Shown: one piece after another, positions 1-12,912 of the stretch
How positions within the stretch are numbered: the stretch's first letter is position 1
How the letters are laid out: each line of letters opens with the position of its first letter
Source: Ectocarpus siliculosus
Taxonomy: Eukaryota > Sar > Phaeophyceae > Ectocarpales > Ectocarpaceae
Assembly (NCBI GenBank): GCA_000310025.1
Contig: FN649741.1
Coordinates: forward strand, 1,229,474 to 1,293,473
Direction of reading: 5' to 3'
Length of the DNA stretch: 64,000 nt
Translations under genes and position numbers: made by a program
The notes under the pieces: generated by a model
Databases searched by the model: none
The model's input: the letters and a program-made list of their open reading frames with translations, nothing else
What the model was told of the DNA's origin: nothing

Positions 1-1785
1 TCCCCCCCCCCCCCCCCCCACCGCCGCTACTTGGTGGAGTTACCCTTGGTATTACACCGCCCTCTGCTTCGGGGTTAACGCTCGTGTCGCTCTCCCGGCC
101 GATTGTCGCTCTCCCGGCCGATTTCTTGGTGGCGCAAGCACGGGTGGTGCTAACCTTCCTTTTGGTCATGTTGAGATAAACACTGCTGCTGTGACGTCGC
201 TTACCCGCTAGGAGGTCTAGAGCGAGTGTAAAGCAGTAAGCAGTTGCAGGTTGGCCCGCTCGTGCAGAGATACGGTGCCTCGTTTGTGTGGTCCTTGCGC
301 TGAGTTGTCTAAAGTATGGTAAGAACGCCGTGTGGGGGGGTCGGGCACGTGGTGTGTTTTGTCCACCCTGCCGCGCGCGGGGCTAGAATAACGAGAGATG
401 CTAGGCTGGCCTCGATGTTGACATTCAACACAACTGGGATGTCTCCGCCCCCCTCGGCTTTTCAATCCGTTTTGTGGCCATTGTGTGTTGGCGTCAGGCT
501 GTTCGTGCTCCTCTCCCCCCCCGTGCGCGCGCCCTGGTTAGCATAATTGTGTTTGCGATAATAATCTGGCTTGATTTTGTACTCTGTCGGGTGGCTGCGC
601 TTCAAGGCCAAGGAAAGAAAGTATTTGGGAGAGAACTTCGCTCGTCTCAGCTGGTTGTTGTGTCCTAATTCAATGCACGTACCGTGTGCTGAACTTACTG
701 CTGTCTCTGGAGTTGTGCTTTATCGTAGCTCGGAGGATCTTCTGTTGTGGTCGTTTCGTTTCCGATGTTGAGAACACAAAGGTACAAGGCGCAAAGACAC
801 TTCTGAGTAGTGTTCTCTCTGCGAGACACAGGGCAGGTCTTTGTCGCTGAAGGTTGCGGACTGGTTAGGTGCGTGTTGTTGCCTGCAGGAATGTATGTAT
901 GCCTGCTCGAGAGTGTCATCCAGTCTTGTTGTCGCAATCGATGAGGGCAGAGTACCACTAAATAATTCCTGTTTGAAGCAACAGCCCAGAACCAGCACGC
1001 CGAAGGGACGTTGCAGGGGGAAGAAATTGCTCTCTGCCTCGCGGTTCGGGGTAGGTCGTTTCGTATATTGAGCCATGAGTCGTAGGAAATGATCCCCCCC
1101 CCCCCCGTAGTGACAAGCTTGTTAGGGCGCGTACCATGAGGTAGGCTTGATGATGCAAGGAGACTGTTGAGTGGTAGGGTAGACAGATGTCCAATGTTGA
1201 GTGGATCGTCAGCTGTGTCCGTAGTCAAATGCCCACGCACCCCTTTCTTTTCGATACGTTCTCGGGATACTCATCAAATTGCCAATTTTGCTTGCGGCTG
1301 ACTCACCAAATACTGTATCAACTCTTTTTCTTCTTGTTCGATTGGTTACCGGAGGTGTTGGTCTTGGCTGCCGCCGAGGATCTAACCGCTATGCATATGC
1401 ATACATGCTCACAACGATCAAATGTCGTTCAAGTTCTCATGCTCCGTCTGCTTGTTACGTCGCGCGGACTGCAACTCAATTGCACCACCAGCCGTCAAGA
1501 TTTGCTTCAAACATTTTGTAGACTGACCCACCGTTCTACAACAAAATGTAGAGTCGGATGTTTCGCACCGCGGCTTAGCTGCAACCTTCGACAGCGCTGC
1601 CCCAGCAACAGATTTTAGCGTGGCAACGCACACGTCGCCGCTTCATGTTGTCCTACTGGTACAGTTGGTAGTTCGCAATGATGCTATTTATTTGAGAACC
1701 CACCGTATCGCATGCTTCCTCATGGAGACAGGTGTAATGTTTTTTGTCTTGGACTGAGAGAAGGTGTGAAGATAGACTCCACGTA
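1..1785. other. intergenic, no gene recognised
   Basis: The stretch starts with a run of C and contains only short overlapping reading frames with no domain, no convincing splice structure and no GC-rich codon pattern. A 21-base unit ending in cggccg is doubled near 90-120. Nothing else is supported. Confidence 0.5.
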
Positions 1786-2846
1786 ACGCTTGTGGAGACA
1801 AGCCCCAACCGCTCGCTGCTCTGTGCCACTACGAACGGTTTTTCCTTTGCATAAAACAGTGCGCCTGCTCTTCATTGTAAGTGCCTCGTGTCCGATTGCT
1901 GGGTACAGTCCTATTTTGCCGGGAAGGGGGGCTATGTCGACGTTCTCCCTCGGTTGTTTCAACATCAATCACCAGTCAATTTCAAGACAGATTTTTGGAA
2001 TGACCAGTACGGCATGTACTGATGCTGTCTACTGTACCGTGCGTACATAGATTGCCAGTTGAGGATGAACTTCATGGAAACGGCGCCGTCTGCCCACCGA
2101 AAATCAGTCTCACTTTTTGTCACGCGTTTTTTAAGGTATGGTCTTCCTCGGAGTGGATCATTTGATGAAAGCATTGGTATGGTGAGGCCTCCGACCGCGG
2201 GCGGAGGTTCCTCGCTTGTGGATACTCCCCGCCGGTGCTGAGCGTTCTCACAGCACCAGGGGGGCATATCCCGCAAACGATCGCAGCACCGAGTGCCGAG
2301 TGTGGGTGGGTGGGTGGGATGGGTCTCAATTTTTTCCGGTCCTCTACGCGCTCTCTTGAGGCTTTTGGGGAGCGAAAGAGACAAACGACCACTTTCTGTA
2401 CTCTCCTCCACAAAATTAATACTTCCCCGACGAAGTTTCATTGTTTGTGCCAAATTTGAATGGTTCGATAGGGCAACGACTTTCTTGTCCCATCACATCA
2501 CAGATTTCTTTACTGCTTGTGTTGTACTGGCGACAAACCCCACTTTGCGTTAGGGGAACTTCAGATCTTCAGATTGAAAACATCAAACACCGTCACGCAG
2601 CTGAACTCCGGCCCGGAGCTTCTAGTTCACACCGCGGAAACCAGACAAACGGACAAGTCGGGGGTAAAACAAGGACAAACTTCACACTTATGTTCGACGT
2701 GACTTGCGAGACCAAGTAATAAGAAAAACGTGCACGTGCGGGGTTAGAGCTTGATTTTTTATTTTGTATGTAGACCTCGGAATTACAAAAAAACGAATGC
2801 GAGCACCATGAGAGTGTGATGGTCGACGCACAGAGGTGTATCAACT
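1786..2846 (+). repeat. 1.06-kb dispersed repeat, copy 1
   Basis: This block aligns almost end to end with 48,906-50,050 in the same orientation. Shared landmarks include gtgtccgatt, ttctccctcggttgtttca, cctcggagtggatcatttga and gagcaccatgagagtg. Divergence is perhaps 15-20 percent with small indels. Neither copy encodes a recognisable protein, and no terminal inverted or long terminal repeats are visible. It may be a non-autonomous mobile element, but its class is unknown. Confidence 0.8.
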
Positions 2847-4063
2847 TACTCGAAAAGGTTGAAACGATTTTTAGACTATGAAACGACTAGGGCTTGCTTC
2901 AATAGGAAAACCACACACTGGGCATCGACGCTACCGTAGGACCTTGAAATAACGCACGAAGTAGCACGTATCTAGTCTAAACAAGCACTAAATGCTGCAA
3001 AAAGTGGCTTCATCAGTCGCCACCAACGAAAGGCGTTGGGAGACATAGTCTACATTGTTCCTGCCATTCTTCATCACCGGGAAGCTTCTACAGGCACCAA
3101 ATACGCACAACGCGCTTAAAAATATCGTCCCATGCATACTCTGGATTATGCTGTTGTAATAGGCACGATAACTCCTTCCGCCCGTGGAGAACACGGACAA
3201 GGTAATCCTCGACACTCAACTCACCCAACTACCCAGGCGTGTCATCACCGGATATTCTTCCAGGACTCATACGACCGCTGAAAACTACACGATACCACGC
3301 TCCCGCCCAAAATTGACGGCGAATTAGCGCATCACCTTGGCCAAATTCTCTCCGTGTCAGCTACACGCATACATAGTACACGTTTCGTTGAAGTCCCAGG
3401 TATGACTCCCGATTGGGGATTGTTACGACACCCCTTGACCCTACTTAGCCAGCATGCACTCGCAATGCGAAACGTCCCATGCAAATGCTATGGGTATCAA
3501 AAGCCGTTCTCCATTTTGCAAGTGACGAGTTTAGACAATAATAGTTGATGAGTGAGGTGAAACGACAGATAGACCAAAACATCACCTTGTGAATAAACAA
3601 CCCTAGATACACAATACCTTCTTCAACGAGGGCAGCGACAACCTGGCAAGCACGTCCCGTACGCGCTTTTCACAATAGAGAGCAATACGAGCGATGGGAG
3701 GTGGGTTCAACCAGAGTAAGACTCCCACAACATTCGTTGTAACTGCAGTACTGAGGGGGTGAGGCAAGACTAACGCTGTACAGTAAAGCTAACAGACAAT
3801 CTACCATCGAAACAGAAGCCGGTAGCAAAATATCAAACAAAAAGCCATAAAAAGAAGGGCATGTAGCCAAAACCAAACGCACCCAAACCACGCATAAACA
3901 GGAGTAAAAGACAAGGCTTGCGCGTCTAGACTATGCATAGAGCCATCGATGAATTTCAGAATTTCAGACGCACGCAACGGTAAACATGCTACACATGCAT
4001 GGAAAGAAATATGCTACAAACTACTTACAAGGAAGCTCGTCTAACTCCAGTAGTAGTTACACG
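2847..4063. other. intergenic, 3' of the 454-aa gene
   Basis: No coding exon, RNA gene or repeat is recognised here. The reading frames are short and AT-richer than the exons next door. The 3' UTR of the minus-strand gene ending at 4,064 must lie in its upper part. Confidence 0.5.
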
Positions 4064-7000
4064 CTATATCTTGCAAATAGCTTCTGGATCACATGGCCAG
4101 TCGATCTTGCGGAACTGGGACGGCCTGCTCAGTCGAAGTTGCCGAAGCACCAGGATTTTGTTTCCGCTAATCTTCTTCGAGTCCAGCAGCTGCAGCCTCC
4201 CCGTCAACTCCACCTCTACTCCCTCAAGGTTCGAAAGGATCCCGACCCTGACGTTCATCTGCAAGTGTTGCTTGAGATCGCACAACAGGTCGCAGTCCTC
4301 GTAGGTCCCGACGTCCACGATGTTGGTAATTTTTTCAAATGCGGCGGGAGTGGCCCCGCCTGCAGCAGAATGCTGGTCGCGTCTCCCACCCCAAAGGGAT
4401 ATCCCGCCCGCTCCGATTCCCCCGTTGCCTTCGCTCTCTCCGGAGACTGCCGTGTGCTGGACGATCGGGTAGCAGGTGAACGTCGCGCAGTGCTCCTGGT
4501 TTGTTTGGTGGAAACCCGGATGAAGGTGGGGCGGGTAGATAAGCATTATGTAATGCAGGAACATGGACGCTGGCTTGGGGATGGGCTTGCCATGGTAGCA
4601 CAACACCTCCCACGTGCTGTTACCGCGCGTCTTGCCACAAACAGCCGCTGGGAGGGAATTCTGGGGTACAAAAGACATGACAACTGAATCCGTCCCACCG
4701 TTCTGTGTGCAGTTCTGACTTACTTTGTGTGCCTAAAGATCGCGGGCGTGCCTCGTCTAAGGGACAAAACATATCGACAGACCAAGAGGCAACCAACGCT
4801 ATTTCGTCATGTGCACAACGTAGCACACAGTACCATGTGCCTAGTACTCTCTCTGATGTTGGGAGGTTCTTTTACCAGAACCAATAGACTAACTGCCAAA
4901 TATCCAAAACTGAAGATACCACCGGCGGGTGCATGAGACTCCTCAACATGTGATCAACCCGGTCCCGCGTGCGCAAGAGAGGGCAGAGACAGCGCGGACC
5001 GGAGCCGATGTGACCAAGGACTGCCTCGGTGTGTGTGGTTCCAAGTGGGAGTGTGGTGGGAGTGAAAGGGGATCCATCTACCCTATGCACCTCTTCGCGA
5101 CAGGAAAGGTACGTGACTGTGAGTTCCGATAGCAGTTCCGACAACCGTCATGCACTCCTTGTACGGAATCGTCTAAGAATGCATTGTTTTCACTCATTTT
5201 GCGCGCGATACAAGCCGATTTGCTGCGTCGTATCTTTTTGGCATCGCTCTGGCGCGTGTGCTAGACCTTTTCCCTTGAACGCTCTCACCTATGGGCCTCC
5301 TACTCTAGGGTTTATGATATCCTCCGTCCGTTCAGGGATGAGGAAGACAAGGTCCTTGTGCAAACATGCATTTCTTGAGAGCTTGAGAGATGTATCCTCT
5401 GTGCTCTTGCGGATGGTTGCTGCTAGAGATATAGAGGTACATCGCTGCTTCTGTGGATTTCTCTCTCATGGTATCCTGTTCGTCATTCTTACATACACGC
5501 GCGTCCCCCATCTCTTTGAGGCACACACGAAGACTTCTCTCGGTATTCTGTACCATCCTTACTGCCGTGATGATTGTATGATGTCCTTGGCGATTGTGTG
5601 CACACATGTAAGGTTTTGGAGCATTTGTCCTCCAAGAGAGAGAGCCACTGTTCGAGGAGGACAGAGAAAAGTCAGATTAACTAAAATGTTCCGACAAACT
5701 TTGATTCGCCAGCGAGCGAGCGGACACCAACATCTACCTCACGGTGCGTATTCTTTGGCACCGTAACTCTCTTGCCTTGGTTGTGTTGCCAAAGCGGACT
5801 TTGGGCACCGACGAGCGTCCTTTAAACCACCACCTGAGCCCGCCCATATCCCCGTAGTAGTAGGACTGGTTCTTGCCCCCTTTATCGGTCTTCATCGCGT
5901 TGGAGAAGACCCTCAAGTGATTCACGGGAGTCTCGACCCACACTTCCCGCTCCCCTAGCTGCCGACGACAAATTACCGAGTACGGGCCCAAAGTTGTCCA
6001 GTCCCCAACCCCGTCCGGGCTCGTTAGCGGTCTGTACGTCTTGAGTATATCGCGCTCGATTTCCTCGTCGGAAACTGCCACCTGCGGCGTCGTTGTGATT
6101 GGCGTGCCAGAAACAGGACGGTATCCGATGTATCATACACAGGAATAGCGTGGGTGGTGCATGACAAAAAAGATACTTCACTCGTGCAAATGACATTAGG
6201 TTTGCGGTGCTGGGGGCAGTACGAACAGCGAAATCACACAACGGCGACAGACTCACTTGGTCCAAGCCTTCTCCGGCTGGTGTAGACTCATCGACGTACC
6301 CCAAGAAGAAGCGCAGCTTGGCAGGTTTATCCTCCGGAAAGGTGACCCCCTCCGGACCGTGAACAAAATTCATGGCCAAGAACTCTTCCGTCGAGGCGTC
6401 GTCGTAAAAAGGGGCTCTTCGGCATTGTTGGCAGAGGGGAGTGGCCGGCGTAAGCTTTGGTTTAGTTTTCCTCGTTCTTTTATTTTTCCTTTCAATTTCT
6501 TTCACCATACATGGTGAATAACCCAAAAAAACTCACCTGCTAGGGTTCGTGCGGGAACCATGCAATGAAGTCAGGGGGAAAATGTGTCCTAACCTTTGGC
6601 AAGGCGAAGGTGATGTGAGAATGTGCGGGGGTCCGAGTTTGGATCTCAGTACTGTCATGTCCTGTACATGTCTTCCTCCAAAAACAAAACTTGAATACCA
6701 ACCACACTTACTAAAACCGGAACATATTTGAACGACATCTGGACCTACCAAGTTGACGACCAGGGAGAAAATCTTGACCGTTCACTTATCCTTTAGACTG
6801 GAGTCGACAACATTTCATTACCTTGAAAATTTTAGCAGAGCTGGGAGAATTCGCGTGAACCTAACCAGCAACGATGTGATATCGCTCCAACACGGTATTC
6901 ACCATTTCTTGAGAGGCAGAAAGCAAACTACTTTTTAACCACGATGGCTTTCGACCAAAAAACAAAAATCCCACCTGGCTGATCCCTCGGTGCGACAATC

Positions 7001-7254
7001 GACGAAAGCTAAGCTTCGGGTAATTGTCATCTCGAGAGCCAGCTCCTCATCCAAGGACCCAGCTTGAAGCTCGAATTCAATGCTGTGGCGTTTCGAGACA
7101 TAGGTTGCGGGACCCGGTCCCAATGACGTCATCAGGACATCCTCGCGACCTACAACATCAGGTGTCGAGAAGGAGGGGATAGGTGGTATCCATCGTTCTC
7201 GACATGTGGAACGATACCGTCAGCCTTTGAATTTTCTGTTTTTGCGTCCTCCAT
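4064..7254 (-). CDS. unrecognised six-exon gene, about 454 aa
   Basis: I do not recognise this protein. The phase-consistent model has exons 7,254-7,218 (ATG), 7,149-6,975, 6,593-6,537, 6,416-6,257, 6,081-5,743 and 4,660-4,064 (TAG). Most introns begin GTGAGT, GTGAGG, GTGGGA or GTATCG and all end in AG. The total is 1,365 nt. Visible features are an acidic N-terminus (MEDAKTENSKAD), a charged stretch around SLDEELALEM, a motif FYDDASTEEFLAMNFVHGPE, a tryptophan-rich patch MGGLRWWFKG and a long last exon holding a Gly-rich segment followed by CDLLCDLKQHLQMNVRVG. No signal peptide or membrane span is evident. The first, 37-nt exon and the second junction are the least certain parts. The gene lies 2.7 kb beyond the proposed end of the CLU gene on the same strand. 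It might instead be a 3' extension of that gene, but the in-frame stop at 9,989 and the own ATG argue against this. Confidence 0.68.
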
Positions 7255-9118
7255 CACTATATAGTAATTAAATGTACAGGCTAGTGTGCGATAGCACCGG
7301 CCGAGTAAAAACACTGATCATGACCAGTCTTGGGCGAGACTGCTGTGAGATCGCATAAATCTTCACGTGCCAACGACAGCACATAGTGGTGCGACAAGGT
7401 CGTCATTGGTCGCGTGTGGGTCAACACACGCTTTGATTTTCCTCCTTCTTATGCACAGCCGGTTTTCGTTGTGGTCGACCCGGGACTCGGCGTGCCCATA
7501 GTCACCTGTCGCCGCGCTCTGCAAAAAACCTGAAAGGTCGACACAATTGGCGTGGGTTGTGTGATGGTGATCGTGTCCAGGTGACCGCACAGTGGTCTAC
7601 TGTTTGCGACTGTGGTCAGGCAGGTTGACAAAAAAACAAACCTTTTGTAGTTGTCGGCGCGGGTTGCTGCGGCTGCTCCCGCCTCCTCGTCGACCATCTG
7701 TCTTGCGACATCCCAGGGGCAGGGGCAGGTATCTGCAGGTCGTGGGGGTTGAGGAGGGCAGGTAGTGTATGAGTTGTGAGAGGCTTGTGACGCGTTTTAG
7801 GAAGCCGTCCTTTGATAATGAGCTTTGCGTTCGGACAAAACCCTAGTACCCCTTCCTGCTAGTAATACCCTTCAAAGAACCAACATTTTCGGGCTTCCGG
7901 AAGGACTAACAACGGGAGGGCGCTCTTTTTTGCCCCATATTCAATACTTCAGCGAATCTTTACCAGCCAAACTTACAAAAGTAAAGTTTCACACCGCAAT
8001 ACTAAACCACATAAACACAAAACCAACAGATGACGGGCTCACTTCGACGAAGCCTGCCCCACCATCGCAACCAAAAATAGGAAGTGAAAGAAATTGGATA
8101 ACCCAAAACTACAAACATTCGCAAAACGCATCGGGCAGAATGTAACCACCCTATTTCAAAATACATCTGCGTGGTGCAAATCGCTGACGTCACCATGCCA
8201 GCCAGCCCTTCATGCAGCGAACCAGGAATAAAGCTACGTGCTGACATGCAATGAAGACGCACTAGCCGTGTCGTGAAAAAGTATCACCATCAACCAAGCT
8301 GCACACAATTCGAGGCTTCGCACCTCCATTCTTCCCTTACCCCGTCCCCTGCCGACACACCTCCCACCCCCCGAGTGTTGTTGTTGTTGTTGTTGTTGTC
8401 TTCACATTAAAAACCGTTCCGATCTCTCTTCCCAGTACCTTCTTCTGTCCGTACTATTATAGTCTAACACTTGACGGGGTCGATTCCCGTGGTCACAGGC
8501 TAACTTACCCCAAAAGAAAAAGGTATACGATAATGAAATGGGCCCGAAGAGTCCGCACGTCAATAGAAATCAACGGCAGGTAGCCAGCCTAGAACCCTCC
8601 GCTCGCCTCTACACGCTATGCGAGGTTAACATAGACGGAAGAACAAGAAAAAGAAAAATAAGAAGAAGAAGAAGGCAGAGGGAGAAAAAGAGAAAGACAC
8701 AGAGAAAGACACACGCCAGCACCACTACCGCAGCGACAAACAAACAAAACAACACAAGACAACACAAAACGGGCCACCCGACATGGCAAAGGCACGTCAT
8801 CGCTCGTGGGGGGTTGCCGCAATGGTGCAGAGACGGCGGGGGGGGGGGGGGATCAGTCGATCAAGGGGTTCAATCCGGCACAGCATGTCGCGCCACTCGG
8901 TCCGCCTCTTCTCGATCAAAAAGCCAAGACGATTATCGTTCAAACTTCGCGGCCGCCCTGTCGGGGAAGCCCATGAGTAGAAAACATGCTCGAATATTTA
9001 TGCCCTGGTACTGGGACTGGCGTCTTGTCATTGACCAGGGGTTCAGCGCGGTCGATGCCAGTCAAAATGCACACACAGATCTATGTTACAACAAAAAAAC
9101 ACACACCACCACAGCGAG
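7255..9118. other. intergenic with microsatellite
   Basis: This is the spacer between the 454-aa gene and the end of the CLU gene. It has a (GTT) tract at about 8,372-8,399 and an arginine-rich low-complexity purine stretch near 8,640-8,720. On the minus strand 7,699-7,645 reads MVDEEAGAAAATRADNYK between an AG and a GT and could be a stray exon or an alternative 5' exon. It could not be joined in phase to anything. Confidence 0.4.
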
Positions 9119-9593
9119 ACTGATACTTGTAACGTAAACTGTTATGTATGTTTCGTTGAGGTTCTTGCGGCTGTCCGAGTGGAGAATTAAAGTAAAGAAC
9201 AGACGCAAAAAGAAACATGTACTTGTTGTTTGGCAAGTGCCCCTGTGCGGTAGATAGATTCCTCGCACACCAGTCGGATGTGATGCTCTGAGCTTAAAAC
9301 TTCACCAAGATATAATGCGAGAGTAAGAGAGATCGGTTGCTGTTGTTGTCGTTGTGAGCTGCTAAAATCAGGACTTTGTTTAGACCTTCCAACACCTCTA
9401 CCGAGAAGCTGCATTCAAACTCGAGAAAAAACGGCGACCGAGCTGAAGGAAGCAACGTTTGCTACGAACCTCAAAAAGCTCAAAACACATGAACAACTGG
9501 TCCATCAACACCGTGCACTAAAACCTACGTTGTCCAAGTTACCTCGAAGATAATACAAGAACCGAGCCTCGGGCTAAAACAAGAGGTTATCAA
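9119..9593 (+). repeat. 475-bp dispersed repeat, copy 1
   Basis: This block matches 40,419-40,894 over its whole length in the same orientation. Shared blocks include aacgtaaactgtt, gttcgttgaggttcttgcgg-like sequence, agatagattcctcgcaca, gcttaaacttcaccaagata-like sequence and accgagcctcgggctaaaac. A shorter relative of its 3' end appears at about 12,948-13,020. There is no coding capacity and no visible terminal repeats. It is a non-autonomous repeat of unknown class. Confidence 0.8.
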
Positions 9594-9988
9594 CCGCATG
9601 CGCATTCTGTAAACGCTGGTCGTGGGGGTAGTCGAAACGGGGCATCTCTTCTGGACGTGAAGCCAGCACCTAGCTGCGACCAAGGAAGCTGAACTGATTT
9701 TCGCGTGGTGGGTCTAGTTTTGGATGTTGCGCCACGCCGTTTGCGCCACGCCGTTCTACGCGCGTGGAGGGCTCTGTCAAGAACAGCAGCCTTGACAGGG
9801 TTCTTCTGTGAAGTAAATATGCTGGTCAAAGCATGCAATCGGGGAAGTTTGGCCGAGTTCGACCACACACACACACATGACATCCGACCAATTTCGTTGG
9901 GTAGCTCGCTGGGGCTCTTCGACGCCACCTGTTGTTCGAGCTTGGAAAACGCCATAGATGGTAGTCAGCCAGCTGTGCGAGCTTTCTT

Positions 9989-12912
9989 CTACATCGTGCA
10001 TCCCCGCTTTGACGACACTGCCGCGCAATCATGAGCCCGCTGCGGGGATATTAACAAATAGCATACCTCGTAGAATTATGGAATTGACTTACCCGTGAGC
10101 GTTCCGGACCAGCAAAGTGGAAGTATCCAGGAGAATGACCTGGTGGTGGTCCTAGCTCATCGTTGTCGTTGTTATTTCTTTCCTGCTCAAGCATGGAGGC
10201 ATTTTCCTGGGGGGGGGGGGGGGGGGTGAAGAGACTAACGTAAGAATGTGGATCTTCGCACGGATCGGCTACATCGCACAGGTCGGGGTCTTGGCACAGC
10301 GCTGCTGGTGTATTCTCATTGGTCGGCCGGGTATTGGTAGCGCGGTTCGACGCAAACTTGCAGCAAACAACAAAAGCAAAACCCGCCAAAGTCTTTCCCA
10401 CCCGATTGGGACGCTCGCTCACCCTGAAAGCTGACGTCATCTTCGTCAGGCTGCGAATGACGAGGCCGGAACGCGTGCCTGTCTCCGAGCTTTGGGCGGC
10501 CCCGGAGTCGCTCTCGCTCTCGCCGGCGTCGACGCCACCGGCGCCGCTGGAGAAGTGCGCCGGCTGATCGCCTGGTGCGCTGCTGAACAGCGAGAAGCCC
10601 GCGGACTTGGAGTACGATAGGATGGCCGCCCGCGTGTTCTGCCGGAACCAAAAATAAGACAAGAACGGAACGAATCGCGTAACAACCGTGGATGCGGGGG
10701 GATCTGTACAGCATCGCCCCGGGAGCAATAATCGCCTTCGTTTGAGCAAAACAGAAGGAGAAAGATGTAAACGACCCAAGGACAGACGCAGTTGCGGCAC
10801 ATTTCGTGGTGTTTACACCGCAAAACCGGCTTCCTCCAAAGATTTTTTCGCGTTGACTTTGCGGGGGGAATGGCCGTTGGCCGTTGTGTGTGTTGCAAGG
10901 AACGACACATGGCGGAGTCGGCGATTGCGATGCAACAGAAAGGGCACCAGGCCACCAGGCCACCAGCAGGCGTTGAAAAATTGGAAACCGGTAGCTGTGA
11001 CCAGAGCTGATCACTTTTCTACCGGCAAACACCCAACCTTGCGTCAAATTGGACAGGAAAGCATGCCATGATCCCCACGAACCCCTTCTCTGACAGCTGT
11101 GAGTGAAAAACGGGGCAGGATGGGTGGGCGGACGCCACAGCGCCCGTGTGGATGTGGACCATATCGGTCATCTGGCTCGTTTATTAAAGAGGAATAATTG
11201 GTTTTCGCGAACCGGCACCTCTGAAATTGCAGTGGCATCGCTGGGTCGTTGTCGGAACTTTTCGGTCCGAAAAATTAGTAGTCTTTTATGCAAATTCTTC
11301 ACAGCAGTCCCGGTTTTCCATCACGCCGGCTGAAACACAAAAACGCATACGAAGGCAACAAAGTGAACAGACCCTCTTTTTTTCGACGACAACTGTCGCG
11401 TTGTACAAGCGGTTTCGTCGCGACGGCATCTCTGCAGTAGCAGCAGCAGTAGCAGGCTATACCCACCGGATCATCCGGGAGGGATCTGTAGGCCGTGATG
11501 AAGAACTGGTTGGCCATGCCGTGAAGGCGTTCCACTGTGCGCGTGTTCCCCTTGCCCTCTGCCATCAGCCTTTGTGCCTGATTTTCGTTCCAATGACGGC
11601 AAAACGAAACGACGTCAAAACGAGTGAACGACCAGAACAAATAGAGCGTGGCATATAGTTGTACTCCAATTTTCCTCACATGGTTGATTGTTGAATGAGG
11701 CGCCAGATGCACACATTGTTTCTGCAGTCAAAAAGTTCTAAGATAAGCACCGCCACCGCTGGGAATGTACGCCACGGTTGGGGGCGGCGGGTATCTCGGG
11801 AATACCAAAGCATCTTTTGGCGTGACCAAGTGTGTGCTCAACTCTCCAGATATACATACTTTATATAAAATCACAGAAATACTGCTGTACCCGTTTGAGA
11901 CATAACCACAGTCATAGGGGATGGGTTGAAGTATTTACAGTGAGGAGGAGAATACCTGCGAAGAATAGAGGAGCGCGACCAATGTTTAGTTCCGATATCA
12001 AGGACAAATTCCAGGTGCAAACGGGGCGAAATCCAGATGGAATAAGTCGGTCGTGTGTGTGCGTTTTTGTCTCGTGTACTCTGGGCGCCACGGTACACTT
12101 TTCGGTATGGTCTTGACATGCCAGCCGGGATGATACAGGAGGAAGATAAGAACGAGTTGTTTCTCGTTCTCCGTATTCCTCCTGCGGTAGATGCTTGCTT
12201 GCAATTTTCTCGCGAGGAGGGTTGGGCATGTCGTTCCATCTCTTCTTGGGGAGATACGAACATGTGCATTCGGTACAGGAGGAAATTAAACCGGAACCAC
12301 CATAAAAGCGTGTGGGAAGATCAAGTCTTCAGCAGTTCGTCTAAGTCTAACATCAACACAACCCCATATAGCCGAAACAACAGCAGTAGAACGACAACAC
12401 GACGGGTCCCCAACACCGCTAAAAGGAAAGGACAACAGCTTCAACATCGGTATAAACGGTGTTGTAGCTGTTGTCCTGGTCCTTTCGCTGTGTTGGGGCC
12501 CGTCGACAAACAACAGCAAGCATCGCCCGCCCCGCCCCCCAGTCGAACACACAGGACCTCAGCAGGCCAAGCGTGATAAAAAAAGACGCGGAGGCTTTCT
12601 CGGGCCATGAAAACACCCTAAAGCGCACCCTTCAACTTGCGTACCAAGTCTGACTCCTTCTTAACAAAACCTCACCTGCATCGATAGCATTACGCCCCCG
12701 CCGTAGTCCAGGATGTGCATGTACTGATGCAGGCAAAAGTTGTACGGATAGAGTTCAGGGATCGGGTTAGGTGTGCATGCACTGACACAGGCAAGACTTT
12801 TCCGGATAGGGTTCAGGGATCGGGTCAAGTGCAAAAAGAGTGTACAGAACCGGCCCGCACTCACGAACTTGTCAGTTAGGGACTTGAGCCTCGAAATTTC
12901 CACAGTCATAGA
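9989..12912 (-). CDS. CLU gene exons 17-22: TPR-like region and C-terminus
   Basis: Exons are 12,912-12,865 (SMTVEISRLKSLTDKF), 12,723-12,676 (YMHILDYGGGVMLSMQ), 11,577-11,467 (AQRLMAEGKGNTRT... ending FITAYRSLPDDP), 10,638-10,423, 10,206-10,093 and 10,039-9,989 (TAG). All are phase 0. The LPDDP ending resembles the end of a TPR helix pair, as expected after a CLU domain. Exons 20 and 21 encode a Ser/Gly/Asp-rich tail and an Asn/Asp-rich stretch followed by PGYFHFAGPERSR. The final 17-codon exon follows a good AG but has no family support, so the C-terminus is provisional. Donor GTAAGT after exon 21 and GTGAGC after exon 20 are strong. Confidence 0.68.

Noticed and set aside
1-20. Terminal C run as a possible telomere or assembly end
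   Set aside because: Similar C/G homopolymers occur throughout the window, so it carries no special meaning.
3986-4687. 233-codon plus-strand ORF
   Set aside because: It is the antisense shadow of the last exon of the 454-aa gene, which has the better reading and splice context.
8538-9137. 199-codon plus-strand ORF rich in Arg/Lys/Thr
   Set aside because: It runs through purine-rich low-complexity DNA, a G run and the start of a dispersed repeat, with no domain.
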